A stretch of DNA of 64,000 bases from Polytrichum commune (Eukaryota > Streptophyta > Polytrichopsida > Polytrichales > Polytrichaceae): contig OX485804.1 in assembly GCA_950295325.1 (NCBI GenBank), positions 29,078,001 through 29,142,000 of the forward strand. Direction: 5' to 3'. Below the pieces are notes generated by a model. The model had not been told where the DNA came from. It made no database searches and saw only the letters and a program-made list of their open reading frames with translations. Within the stretch, counting starts at the first letter, position 1. Each line of letters opens with the position of its first letter. Shown piece by piece: positions 24,561-35,897 of the stretch. The position numbers and the translations under genes are program-made.

Positions 24561-24955
24561 TTAGAACATCCGGCTGGCAAGTCAACCCATTCATCACCAT
24601 CACAGCAGATGTCAAAGGGGCTATTCACAAACAACCACTTAAACACTTAGAAAAAGTCAAAATACCCAAAAACGAGATCAAAACACTTATGAAACATCTT
24701 CACCAAATTGCCATTGAATGCCTCACATACCCAATACTAAACAAAAGGAAGCTAGACAACAAACAACCTCTAGTACATCCCCCCTAGATGTTAGGTACCA
24801 TGCTCTTCTTGAGAACTAGAGGAGCCCACCTTCTGAGAGGAAGGAAGTACCCTTTTAAAATGATGCTTGGTAAAACATGAACACATTGTAGAGGAGTGGG
24901 CTCCCATTCACATCGGCGTATAAACCGAACCCCGACGTTACTTTTATTTTTATTT

Positions 24956-25090
24956 ATAACGGATTCAAAAAGTAATAGGGTCACTTTTCACTCTATATAT
25001 ACACATCTAGAATTGAAAGCATGTAGCTCAAATAAGTATTGTTGTGCATGGAGAGGCCCTCAAAACACCTTGGGGCTCAGTGTACAACAT
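24956..25090 (+). repeat. R1 copy 2, right half
   Basis: Resumes the R1 text interrupted at 21203: 'ggattcaaaaagtaatagggtcacttttcac', 'gtagctcaaataagta', 'ggagaggcc'. Compare 590-700 and 30395-30480. Confidence 0.6.
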
Positions 25091-27570
25091 ATATACACAA
25101 TTTCTACGAGTTTTGCACACCCCACCCCCCCACCCCAAGAAAAAAAAAGTAAAGTCTTTAACTCAATTAAAGATACAAAATTATGAATTTGAAATGTCAT
25201 GTGGCGCAATTATTTTTTTGGAAGGAAATGAAGAAGAAGAAGAAGAAGAAACTCATATGTGACATTCATGATCATGTTTTTGGATATGTACTTGAGGCAA
25301 AGTTTTGTATTCAAGGGCAAAGTTAATTTTTTTTCCATGACCTAAAGACAATATCTATAGAATTGGAGGTGCATTCAAACTTTTGCTATGGGGGAACAAT
25401 GTTTCATGATTTTGATGTAAAATATTTATGAAGAAATCGTGTAGAACGGGAATAATCCATAAATCTGCATTTGAGATCAACCTAGATTTTGCACAAAAAA
25501 TATTTCATGCACAAGGAGGAACACAATAATACGTGACACAATTGAACATATTACATATAGATAGAAAAGTTAACACTAGAGTAAACATATGTATTCGGTG
25601 GTTTCTCAAAATCGACTCTCATTAAAGACATATGTATAAATTGATTAACAAAGAGTTGAATAGACATATTGCATGAACCTTTTCTTTTCTTTTTAAAAAT
25701 CCTTGGCAAAATTGGCTTGAAATACACATATATAAGTTTGAAAGAGAGAAAGAAAACTCCGAATGCCCCATTGGTTAAGGGTTGACCTTTTGTCTCTCAC
25801 AAGCAATGAGTTGTAGTATTTTTATCCTTAGGTGGAGAAAATCATTAGTGTGCATGCCAATTAGAAGTACATAACTTTCCACTTTGGTACAAGCTTAGGT
25901 GTTGGATCGGGTTACTAATGGAGTTGGAATTATTAGTCTTATTCATGTTGGATGGCAACCACAATCGCACTCAATGAAATTATACATCCGTAGTGAACAC
26001 TTGTAGGCTCGGTTACCTACATTTTCTAACACACACTAAACTTTAGAGAAAAGGTTGCGGAACCACCAATAGAGTTGTCCTCGAAATCTTGGTAGAGGAG
26101 GTTGAAACACAAACAAATTTTGAATTTTAACGTATTTTTGTACAACTTGCCTTACCCATGTTAGGCCTTATAAATGACCACATGAGTAAAAAGATTCTCC
26201 TCCTATTCTCGGTCTCACCCAAGTTTAGTCTCAAGTTTGATGGTTTTCTTTGGGAACATGAAAATCGAGGTTGAGAACTTCTTGTGGGCCCAACTTGTTT
26301 AGATCTAAAACATGTGTGTGTGTGTGTGTTTTTGGTGACATCAAAGAGTCTTCAGTTGACACACCAAAGACAAGATGCACGTCCAAAGACCAGATGTTCC
26401 CGACCTTCTTAAGGATAACTTTAACATATGTGTTCAAATCACCATTGATTATTTTGCAGTATTCTTTTTGTGAGAGGGATTCAACATTTAATAATTATAA
26501 TTTGCAACCACCTTACATGTATTACCTAGATAGGTTAGGAAGTTTAGTTTAGTACATATATATATTTTAAAAGAACCACCCAAATACAATGTTTTTGGAG
26601 GTTTTCAAGAGCTAACAAATTTATTTGTTTGTTTGTTTTTTAATTAAAAAAAGAATTACGAGGATTCTTGGGTCAAATGAGATGTATTTTTAGGAATGAT
26701 AAAAATATTCAGCACATGGGTGTGTAAGATAGGGGGTAAGGAGTTGTTGAGAATCGAGATGCAACTTATATCTAAATTGGTCATCTCAACACATACACAC
26801 ACCACATGCCCATGCAATTTGAAGTTGGAGGTACACAATTCTATGAATTATTAAATCAAACCGTTTGTTACAAACATAGTACAAATTAGTAGGTAAAACG
26901 ACATAGGACACCTTGGTAAGTATTCCAAGTAAAAAGATTTTTCATAACATAGCACCGCCAATGTACATATGGTACTTGCCCCATAACAAAAGCGAATCAA
27001 CGCATGAATCAACTAGCTTTATTTATTTATTTATTTATATTCTCATATTTTCAATTCAATATAATGGAGTCAGTACAAGGATTTTGGGTATTGCCACACA
27101 CAATTCCATTCTACATAATGGTCGTTTGTGTCAAAAACATGTGGTCATTTTGAGTTGCATGCACATATGTTTTTAGGTTGTAAGTTCCAAGTCGTTTGGT
27201 CCTGCGATCCTTGCATATTTGCAGAGCCTAAGATAGACACATGTCATAACTACTTGCACTAGTTGCTAGCTATGAGGTAGTTGAGCCTAAAAGTGACGCT
27301 TTTAGGGAGGTTAAATAGCTCTAAAACAAAATCGTAGATATGAAAACTTGAAATTGCTGACATAATTATTTTTTATTTTAAGAATTCATATGCAACTTAT
27401 GGGCAACCTTTACAAATCCATCAAGTCATTTTTTAGAATTGAGCCTTTTAATATCCATTGATATTTCATTATCCACTCACATTTTTTGTAGTAGATCATA
27501 CATGGACAAATCCCAATAAATCTCTTTTCCAATAACTACATTACCTACTACCCATGTGCACATGCAAATA
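25091..27570. other. non-coding stretch with microsatellites
   Basis: No gene recognised. Contains a (GAA)n run at about 25228-25250 and a (TG)n run at about 26311-26329. Near 25757-25785 the text 'ttggttaagggttgacc' resembles a tRNA-type A box, but no matching B box is convincing. Confidence 0.4.
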
Positions 27571-27710
27571 GTGTGAGCAGAGTGGATGACTAGAGACGTG
27601 GTATGGGAACCATGGTTTGCCAGGTTCAAATTTGGCTGGCCTCCATTTATCCTAAGCTTAGCACCCTAAGCACTTGGAAAGTCCTAGTTGGTTGCTACCT
27701 ACATGCATGA
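27571..27710 (+). mobile_element. possible tRNA-derived SINE
   Basis: Near the start is GTGAGCAGAGTGG, which fits a polymerase III A box. About 50 bp later is GGTTCAAATTTGG, which fits a B box. The spacing suits a serine/leucine-type tRNA head. ACATGCA occurs just before (27560-27566) and just after (27711-27717), a possible short target duplication. No A-rich tail is present and no second copy was found in the window. Confidence 0.35.
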
Positions 27711-28125
27711 TCAACTATGTACAATGTAGATACTTTCAAAATAGCAAACAAGTACATCGAAATTCATGTATCAAAATAAATAAAAAGAAGCGGGTTCTAT
27801 GGCACATGGTGTTAGGCTAATATGCAGTATAATATATTAACCACCAAAAAAGTGTGAAAACCACCATGTTCAATAGCACACGGCCCAAATGACAACACTT
27901 TAAAAATTGAGTGTACTAGATGTGCTCCAGGCTTTTACAGTAGCCTAAAAATGACCATAATGTGTAGAAGCTTTGTAATTGCTAATAATCGCAGTCAGCT
28001 AGTACGACAATCCTAATAGTCAAAGGAGGATGTTTTCCCTCCAAATGCAAGAACCTCATAAAAAGGCAGATCTTACCATCAACACACGAGTCATGCTTTA
28101 TTTTAGAGTATTATAAGGTAGAAGG

Positions 28126-28798
28126 TGCTTCAACCAACACTTTAAGCTATTGCACATACACATGGCTATGTGGTTGATATATAAAACATTTAATCATATT
28201 AACCTTTGGGCTAAACATAGGTATCAAGAAAGAAAAAATATTTTTAGTCTCAATTGAACAGTTGATGAATATTCAAAGTCAAAACTACTAGCTTCCTTAA
28301 ACCAATCCATAGGCCTCGTGTATGGCAACCTCGCGTATGATGAGGACCTCCACCTTCAATGCCTAGAACCAACACAACATAGTTGGGTACTAGACCCAAA
28401 CTACATCAAAGCCCAAGTAGTAATGGTACACAAAGCCACATGGCTCCCTTCATGATCCCACCCGGTTCGCTTGCAAATCCATCACCTTGCATCTTGGAAA
28501 CTGACCCCCTTGTATCCCAAGAAATGACCCTTTTGTGCTTTGTGGACCTACCTCCTTGGTGTTGTGAATAGAATGGCTAGAATAGGCATTGACAAGCCAC
28601 CCTAATCCCACCTTGTACCAACCTGAGATAGAGTGGAACATGTTACCTACCCTACATGAAGGTAGTAGAGGCTGCTATAAGGTGGCACAGACACTCCTAC
28701 ACCGCTAGGTACGGTTCAAGGTTGTAGAGTGTTGGCAACTGGGAGACATTTATAGGTGTTGGTTCTGGATGGGGTGTTGGTTTTAGCACATTCTAACT
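28126..28798 (+). mobile_element. R5 TA-target element, copy C
   Basis: Left end AGGTAGAAGGTGCTTCAACC and right end 'ggttttagcacattctaact', flanked by TA. The interior is nearly the same as 4581-5301 with small deletions near the right end. Unlike the other two R5 copies it is not inside R3. Confidence 0.85.
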
Positions 28799-29518
28799 TA
28801 GCTATGCATAGCTTCTTTGAAATTAAACAAGGGAGCAACTTATCTCTCCTTTTTATATTGTAATTATGTGTACCTCGTAGCGCCACGGAACTCCAAAGAC
28901 AAAATTCTACCTGCAATCTTTGCATGGAGAGTGTGTAAAATTTCATTTTGACTACTTTATGACTCACATAATTAAGTTCCGTCATCAAACCTAGGTGGGT
29001 GCTCAATGACAAGAGGATATTGTCACATATAAGCGTACATCTCATCCATCTACTACCCTCAAAGGTTTGTGGCTGATGTATCTCAAATGACTTTGTCCAA
29101 ACTAAATCAAGGTCTTTGAAGCTAATTCTAGTGTCCAATATACTTCTTTTTGAAAAGAATTTGATTTGGACTCATACAATCACTAGATTTTTATGTTGGA
29201 TGGATAAGAGGTACATTTGTATGCGATTATTTCCCTCTCGCCATACTGAACACCATCTTTCTACAATTGCGTCTCTTAGATGTTGGGAGTGGATGAACCT
29301 AAATCCCATCCACTTTGATGTGATCACTTTCATGGATATTCATGAACAATCAACTGGAGGACTACCGAGTGCAGATTTTGAGGTTGGATATGGTTGTTGC
29401 AAATCTACAATTGTCTGATTATCAAGCACCCAATACCTAATGTCATGAAGATCTTAATAACAATGGTCAAGATTTGTATTGCTCCTATGAGAAATAACAC
29501 CGAACATGTTGTGCAAAC
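28799..29518. other. non-coding stretch
   Basis: A minus-strand frame (28716-29138) crosses the R5 boundary and has no domain. I see no gene. Confidence 0.4.
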
Positions 29519-29741
29519 CAATGAACATGGAGAACCAACCGTTGGCTATAGATGAACCAGTTGAGTTTGAGAAATAATTGGTTGAAGTTCAAGACTTTAG
29601 GAAAGTTACCAATTATTAGAGGAATCTATAGAATATATTTCAAATTAATAAAGAAAGACCGAAGATCACAACATGTAACCGCTTGGACTTGGAAACACTA
29701 GGATTTTTGACTGATATTGCCCAAAATCTCCCTGGACACTG
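29519..29741 (-). mobile_element. R3 hAT-type MITE with perfect 8-bp duplication
   Basis: Runs from 'caatgaacatggagaacc' to 'aatctccctggacactg' in minus orientation. It is flanked by GTGCAAAC at 29511-29518 and again at 29742-29749, an exact 8-bp target duplication, which together with CAGTG-type termini places R3 in hAT. Confidence 0.88.
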
Positions 29742-30169
29742 GTGCAAACCGAACAAAGGCATTGCTTTGATTAAAGAAGGGTGTAATCCCAAATGTACAC
29801 AGTGATAGAGAGTCCTTAGTGAAATCACTAAGGACAAACTTAATTGTGCTAAAAAAGACCAAAAACTAATCCCACGACCAAGAAACCTAGGATGATGTGA
29901 TTGACTAAGTTAAGTTACATGGGAGGCCGCCCAGGCAGTCTTTCATTAGGGTGGTGCCACGTAGGTGGGGTGACCAGGTAGACATCTGACGTAGCAAACA
30001 TGCCACGTGTACGCAAGGGCTAGGGGGGTTCCTGAGGTTGCAATACAATCTGAAGAGAGAGGGGAAAGGAAGGGAGGAGAGAGTTTGCCTTCAACATGCT
30101 TAACCCTAAAGGGTCTCAATATATGTCCATATACACAATCTACACAGGCCTCACTGAGCCGCTAGAATT

Positions 30170-30510
30170 CATGTCTTATATAATTTCATGGGTTTGGAAC
30201 CTTATTTTATACATTGTCTTATGTCAAGAAGAATATTAAAATAATACTCATACTTGACATGGATTATGAGAACACAACACATATATTCACATCCGAGGAA
30301 ATCCAGGTTGTGTATTTGAAGTTGAATCTTCAATAACATCAAGATATTCAAACGATTCAAAAGTGCACTTGAAGAATAAGTTACTTTTAGATGGGATCAA
30401 TTTGACATACTACTTAGCTAGAAATGAAACTAAGTCGTAGCTAAAATACATGTGTTTTTTTGTGAATGGAGCAGCCTATTGGACGCAAGTTAAGGGTCAA
30501 GTTACAGCAA
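30170..30510 (+). repeat. R1 copy 3 (uninterrupted)
   Basis: The most complete R1 copy: it holds in one piece the blocks separated by the LINE at 21203 and 24956, so it serves as the empty-site reference. Non-coding. Confidence 0.6.
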
Positions 30511-31429
30511 CTTGAATGCAATAGAATGGGTTTTCTCTCCAATTTCCAGCGTTGTTATGTAAGCCTCAAGTCTTCATTTTCTTGAGCTGAAAATTGGCAG
30601 CTTTTTAGGAAGCGGATTGAAAGGTTGTCATGGAGAATCGGTGAGAAGCTTTAATTTGACAGACAGAAAGAGACCATAACATGATAACTTGAACAGAAGG
30701 GTTGTACTGAATTGAAGCATTACATCTATTATCCAGTTCTAAACAGACAGAGATCCTCATGTGTTACACCTATTCAAATGGTAAAGGGAACTCACAGCTT
30801 TTCAGTGCGGAGAGCCATAATCTTATATGTGTAATAGACATCCATATAAACTATCATACTTTTCTCTAGAAACCCAATCAACATTATCCAATTGACCACT
30901 AGAGATGAATTGCTAGAGAACACGGCCCCTTTACTTCTCTTGTTCCCGTTGACCAAACTGGAGGTCCCAGAATCAACAATGCACAGCCACCGCTCTAACC
31001 CCCACTCCACAAATAGATAGTGTTCGAAGACTTTTTTCTTCCGGAGAGTAACCTATGGATGATGTGTATACTAGCATCAAACCAAATTTCAAGCACATCT
31101 GTGCAACTTTTGAGACTCCTGTCTATGCAGTCACATTCCACACACCCATGTCTGAGCAAAGGGGGAAGGCTGTGATTAGCAGTGCACTTCATTACTCAAA
31201 ACTACACCCAAATTCGGCAATCGAGTGTAAAACATACTTCTTGTAGCTGATCAATTGTTTTGAGCATTGTACCATGGTAGGAAAACATTTTCAGAAGGCA
31301 GTAAAGCATATTCACATAATCCCTACAAACAGAAGCAGAGATCCCAACCCATTGATTCTGGTGCAATGTGACCAAATCCCTAACCCAATGAAAAGTGTCT
31401 AATCTCACACAAATACGGGTATGATTGTC
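30511..31429. other. non-coding stretch
   Basis: No gene seen. Short frames on both strands around 31000-31400 overlap each other without a domain. Confidence 0.4.
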
Positions 31430-31975
31430 ACATAATCATCGTCAAGGAGCACACAAAACATTTGAGTCATAGATGGATGTGATGTGATTGTGCAGTGAGC
31501 ACCTAGTGTACAGGATTTATTGTCACAGTAGGAGCATGTTGCATGCTCCATCAAGTAGAAATACACAAACAAAACTTTGCACCGTGGCCTTTCCTTCGCT
31601 ATGCAGCAGAGTCACTTCACTCTTTCAACACTCGCTACTGGTATACTGTCACAAATTGATGAATGGACTTTGAAGAAACTAGTGTCCGCACTCAAATGGG
31701 TGTACATTCTCAAAATTGTCCAAGGACTTTGACGGATTGTGCCAATACTACTCGAAAGAATTACATGGCATCCCATGGAGGGAGCTACTCACATTGCAAA
31801 ATGAGGAATCGAGCACCAATATGGTGACATTAATGGCACAAGCTGAGCGGAGAGAATCAGTCTTGGTATGTACAGGATACTCTTCTTGGGGTGTTGGGCA
31901 CGACGAAGATTCAGCTAGTTCCATCTTCGGAAGGGAGAATGTACATCAAAGAAATGAGCTTTCTTGCGATGATGG

Positions 31976-32344
31976 TCATCCTCGGCTGTGTTCCTCAGTG
32001 TGCCAGCTATCCTCGTCGCCCACATAAATTTTGACCTGGTTCCCATTCGCGTCGTACTCGATGATACCTGAGAACGAGAGAGGCTTGCAACGCCGGCCTT
32101 TGGGGATCGTCCGCTTCCAGATGGCAGAGTCCACTTGGTCGCAGCTATCCATGCCCTCCGCGTCCATCACATCCTGCGTCGACGAGCAGTCATCGCTACT
32201 CAATGTGCTCGCGCCGCTGCTACTGAAAGTCCCGGCGCTCGACCTGGGACTAGAGTTACCATATCCCTGCTGCTGCTGCTGCTCCACTTCTTCTTCGTCT
32301 TCTGGCGAAGTCACCCGCGGTCCACTGATTGCACACATCCCCAT
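31976..32344 (-). CDS. small acidic, Ser-rich protein of plant W-K-R/F-S-G type, 122 aa
   Basis: Intact frame from ATG at 32344 to TGA at 31976. The N-terminus MGMCAISG has Gly2 and Cys4, the arrangement seen in myristoylated and palmitoylated proteins. Then come an acidic stretch with five Gln (residues about 15-26), a Ser-rich disordered region (31-55), and a conserved C-terminal module: IWKRTIPKGRRC (about 75-86), PLSFSGIIEYD (88-98) and GNQVKIYVGDEDSW. I associate the W-K-R...G-x-x-C...F-S-G-x-I-x-Y-D pattern with small plant proteins of unknown function. The paralog at 59217-59570 differs by roughly a dozen substitutions, three length residues and the C-terminus. A GTG three codons upstream also keeps the frame open, but the paralog fixes the start at this ATG. 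No intron is needed. Function unknown; membrane association is inferred. Confidence 0.7.
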   Translation of the reverse strand: MGMCAISGPRVTSPEDEEEVEQQQQQGYGNSSPRSSAGTFSSSGASTLSSDDCSSTQDVMDAEGMDSCDQVDSAIWKRTIPKGRRCKPLSFSGIIEYDANGNQVKIYVGDEDSWHTEEHSRG

Positions 32345-32681
32345 TGTGATCACAACCCTCTCCCAACTCGCACCTCACCAAACCCACCCCAACACCTCGC
32401 CGAAATCTTAACAAACGGTTCCTTCAAACTCCCGCTTTCACCCACAACCCTCCCCACCGCACCCGCCTCACCAACCCGATCTCATACAAAACCCGATCAC
32501 AAAAAGCTGCAGACCAAACAAACTAATCTGCTTCCACCTTCACCTCCCGACCAGGAAACTCCGGCAAACACACAATCCAGTGTCGCACAGATGGGAATTA
32601 GGGGAGACTCTGGACGCGATGCAAGATGCAACGACAGCCTACTGCAGGGATTTCGGTGTTGGTAGAGGTCTTATAGCAATG

Positions 32682-32707
32682 TGTAGCACGCGCAAAGCGC
32701 AGACGGA
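32682..32707 (-). promoter_or_regulatory. conserved upstream block shared by both paralogs
   Basis: On the minus strand this reads CGTCTGCGCTTTGCGCGTGC followed by TACA, identical to 58850-58874. It lies about 340 bp upstream of the start codon in both segments. Conservation amid diverged flanks suggests a promoter or leader element; which one is unknown. Confidence 0.4.
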
Positions 32708-33015
32708 GGCGGGGCAAGAGGGGTCGGTGGGCGTTCCTTCCATAAGATATGATTAGGTCGAAGAATTGCCATCCCGCATAGCTAAGCTAGATGGCCCTGC
32801 AGCCAGCATGAGGCTCGTGCGACGCGATCTGAGCTAAAATTAAACCTCGCCCACACGCACCGGAGTGAACGGGCGTGGCAACAGCGCGGCGTTGAAATGA
32901 AGTGACTTTGCATGGCCTCAGTGCCGATGACGAGACGCAGACACCGACTTGGGCATCAATGCCGCGAGGGAGAATAATGCCGCGTTGGCAGGCCACGTGG
33001 GCGCAGGGCATTCGC

Positions 33016-33261
33016 TGTGACCGCCATGCACCCCGATCTGATGCGAGGGAGGGCTTCGATCGGCGTGGGTGGGCCTGCCTGGGCTAGCTTGAGGGCGATG
33101 GGGATCCGGAAGTTAACTTAATTAATTAATTGGGTTGTGTTATATTACAAACATAGTGATTTGGTTTCTTGCTTTGATGCCAAGTCTGGCGGCGGCCGGA
33201 GGCTTTCTTACTTTATTCATTAATATAGAAGGCCAAAAAGCCCGCCAACAATGAATGAGTA
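33016..33261. other. short spacer
   Basis: Contains a 'taattaattaatt' tract at 33117-33130. No gene. Confidence 0.4.
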
Positions 33262-33988
33262 AGGGCCACTTCACACACGAGACCAAGAGCCATGACCATG
33301 AAATTGTGAGAGCCCAAAAGAAAGTGTCCAAAGGCCGTCCCAACTCACCTCCAAACTCATGAGTGTGGTCACGGGCCCTCAAGTGTAGTGTGAAGTCATA
33401 TGTGACCGGGCTCTCAACCAAATGCTATTTCCATGCATTTATGTTCATGCAGGTCCTCACGCATGATAAAATAAAATAAATCAATGGTTGTGAGCGTTCA
33501 GAGTGCCATGGTCTCCCGGTTTTGTGGTGGGCCGACCTCTAAGAGGTGGTTTTTGAAAATAACCCAAGTGACTTGTGATCGGGGAGAACCAGCAGTTAGT
33601 TACAAATGAACCGGTTGAGATTGAGAAATAACCGGTTGAAGTTCAAGACTGCAGGAAAATTACCGATCATTTTGGAGGAATCTATAGAATATACCCCAGT
33701 TTAATAAAGGAAAACGTGAGGATGTCAACATGTAACCGGTTACACTTGCAAATGCTAGGATCTCAACCAGTTTTGCCCAAAAATCTCCCCGATCACTGCA
33801 AGTGACCATGAAATATGATCCATTTTGATGCCATGTAGGAATCCATGTAGACATTACATACATCTTGCCTTCACGTACTCCGTTGGTCCCTCAAGCGTAG
33901 TGTGAAGTGAACTTTGACCAGCTCCGCCTCTTCCACCAGTGAGAGTGCTTAGAGTGTATTGGTCATGGGCTCTTGGTCTCGTGTGTGA
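33262..33988 (+). mobile_element. R2 element, copy 5, split by R3
   Basis: Starts AGGGCCACTTCACACACGAG. Its right terminus is fused at 'gtgtgtga' to the next R2 copy, with the outer bases of both ends missing. An R3 MITE lies inside at 33573-33798. Confidence 0.8.
33573..33798 (-). mobile_element. R3 hAT-type MITE, best-defined copy
   Basis: A 226-bp element with inverted ends 'ttgtgatcggggagaacc' and 'aaatctccccgatcactg', flanked by CAAGTGAC at 33565-33572 and 33799-33806. The empty site exists in other R2 copies as 'gtccaagtgaccatg' (3717-3731 and 42411-42425), so insertion and an exact 8-bp duplication are seen directly. Subterminal AACCGGTT motifs are present. Confidence 0.95.
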
Positions 33989-34599
33989 CACTCGAGACCA
34001 AGAGCCATGACCATGAAATTGTGAGAGCTCGAAAGAAAGTGTCCAAAGGCCGTCCCAAGACATTTCCAAAATCATGTATTGTGGTCACGGGCCCTCAAGT
34101 GTATTGTGTACTTCAACGAGTCTCTATTCATGAGGGGTATTCCCAAATGATAGAATAGAATAAATCAACAGTTGTGAACTTTCGGAGTGGCCATGGTCTC
34201 CCGGTTTTGTGTTAGGCCTACCTCCAAGAGGTGGTTTTGAAAGTCTACACAGATTCCTACATGACATCAAATGGATCATGTTCGATGGTCACTTGAACTC
34301 TTTTCAAACACCATCTTTTGGAGGTAGGCCTAAACACAACATCGGGAGACAGTTGCACTTTGAATGTTCACAACCATTGATTTATGCTCCTTAATCATGT
34401 GTGAGGACCCTTGTGAATAGGAATTCGTTGAAATAGCATTTGGTTGAGGGCCCAGTCACACATGGCTTCACACTACACTTGAGGATATGTGATCACACCA
34501 CACGATTTTGGAGGTGTCTCAGGATGGCCTTCGGAGACTTTCATATGGGCTCTTACAATTTCATGATCATGGCTCGTGGCTCATGTGTGAAGTGGCCCT
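33989..34599. mobile_element. R2 fold-back, copy 6 (long palindrome)
   Basis: The left half (33989-34243) is R2 in plus orientation to 'aagaggtggttttgaaa'. The right half (34244-34599) is the same region in minus orientation, ending 'tgtgtgaagtggccct'. The two arms could pair over more than 200 bp. It is either a palindromic rearrangement of two R2 copies or a true fold-back element. Confidence 0.75.
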
Positions 34600-35019
34600 A
34601 AGACCATGAAATTGTGAGGGCCCAAAAGAGGTGTGCAAAGGCCCTCAAGTGTAGTGTGAAGTCATATGTAACTAGGCACTCAACCAAATGCTATTTCAAG
34701 GAATCTCTATTCATGTGGGTTCCTCACACATGAATAAATTCAATAAATCACATGTCATGAGATTTTAGTGTGCCATGGTCTACTTGTTTTGTGTTAGGTG
34801 TAATCCAAGCAGGAGTCCAAGTGACCATGAAACATGATTCCTTTTGATGCCATGTAGGGATCCATGTAGACTTTACATCAGTCTTGCATTCACTTACTCC
34901 ATTGGTCCCTCGAGTGTAATGGTGGAGCAAACTTGGACCAACTCAACCTTTTCTAGCAACGAGAGTGCTTAAAGTGCGATGTTCACGAGCACTAGGTCTC
35001 GTGTGTGTGAAGTGACCTT
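34600..35019 (+). mobile_element. R2 element, copy 7
   Basis: Begins within the left terminus ('agaccatgaaattgtgagg') and ends 'gtgtgtgtgaagtgacctt'. Adjoins copy 6 directly, completing a three-element cluster. Confidence 0.7.
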
Positions 35020-35573
35020 AAGAACTAGGAAAAATGCACCTACTTCGAGGGGAGGCGGAACCCTCTGACGTGTATAACACCACCACCAGGGTGTATTTTT
35101 GACAAAGTTTTGCAAGTTTTTGACATTTGAAACGCAAAACACTTGCACACACAAAAATGCATGTCAATGGACACACACGATGTAGAATTTGACATGTACT
35201 ATGACTTTTCAAGAAAAAACCACACGTCAATTGACATGTTGAAATTTGAAATGACACGTACTACTAAGCATGTGACATTGATCGAGGTGACATCTTGGAA
35301 ATAAATGTAGATGTCAACTGAAATTCATTCTTATTTTTGAAAATGTCACATGACACCTTGAATTTGAAGTTAAACGTCAAATGAACTTTGTCAATCATAC
35401 ACGCTGACCACCACAAAAAAGTAACAAAGACATGACCCCACCAAGAACAACCCACCAAGGAAGGAGCGGTTGGGAGCATTGCTTATTGCTTGTGATGATG
35501 TGAGTTGTCTTGCGGTGGAGCTGATTAGATTTGGGAAATTGGAATCTCTTTTTTTGGAGTCGGTAGAAGTGGA
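35020..35573. other. non-coding stretch
   Basis: Repeated 'tgacatgt' and 'cacacg' motifs, but no gene or element ends. Overlapping minus frames lack domains. Confidence 0.4.
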
Positions 35574-35786
35574 CAGTGAGATTTTGGGCAAAATGGGTTG
35601 AGATTCCAGTGTTGCCAACTCCAACCGGTTATATTATGTTGTTGTTGTTTTTTTGGCGTTTCTTCATTAACTTGAAGAGTATGTTATTCCATAAATCCTT
35701 CTAGAATGATTGGCCTGACGTCTTGAACTCGAACCGGTACTTTCTCAAATTCATTTGTAACTAGAGTCAGCTCTCCCTGTTCGTAG
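35574..35786 (+). mobile_element. R3 hAT-type MITE, degraded copy
   Basis: Order preserved: 'cagtgagattttgggca', 'gggttgagattcc', 'ccaaccggttat', 'attcc..aaatccttctagaatgat', 'gaaccggtactttctcaaa' and a terminal 'ctctccctgttcgtag'. No target duplication remains. Confidence 0.65.
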
Positions 35787-35796
35787 GTTGGTAGGA

Positions 35797-35897
35797 CATG
35801 CAGGATTTGGGCAAACCAACCCATACACTCGTTTCTTGTTGGATATCTAAACCCTTGTCTCCAAGGAACCAGTGTACATGTTAGTTCGCCCCAACTG
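35797..35897 (-). repeat. R12 inverted repeat, left arm
   Basis: Reverse complement matches 37045-37140 over about 95 bp, including TACACTGGTTCCTTGGAG, 'agggtttag' and 'atccaacaag.aacgagtgta'. Together the arms enclose 1.15 kb that contains R7 copy 2. Confidence 0.75.

Larger units (their letters stand above)
21204..24955 (+). mobile_element. decayed G-poor LINE 3-prime part, nested in R1
   Basis: Plus-strand coding remnant of a non-LTR retrotransposon: an RNase H domain (22079-22480), a downstream CCHC-type motif (Cys codons 22830 and 22839, His 22868, Cys 22883), and a C-terminal tail ending at a TAG at 24784. Reading continues across the Harbinger insertion in the tail. Reverse transcriptase is not clearly recognisable upstream, so the copy is 5-prime truncated or too decayed. 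It ends near a 'ttttatttttatttataac' tract. Flanks 'aacatattca' and 'aacggattca' could be an eroded target duplication. The plus strand is very poor in G: in 22261-22320 I count 3 G against 17 C. Confidence 0.7.
31430..33015 (-). repeat. inverted paralogous segment A (gene plus flanks)
   Basis: Reverse complement aligns along its length with 58560-60200: the 5-prime region ('gcccaagtcggtgt', 'gcgtctcgtcatcggcact'), a leader block, the coding sequence, and the 3-prime part ('gccc-agaagagtatcctgtaca', 'gtgctcactgcacaatcacat'). It is a segmental duplication about 27 kb apart in opposite orientation, not just a processed coding copy, since upstream sequence is included. Confidence 0.85.

Noticed and set aside
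32031-32665. Long plus-strand frames over segment A
   Set aside because: They are antisense shadows of the minus-strand coding sequence, which is the frame conserved with the paralog.
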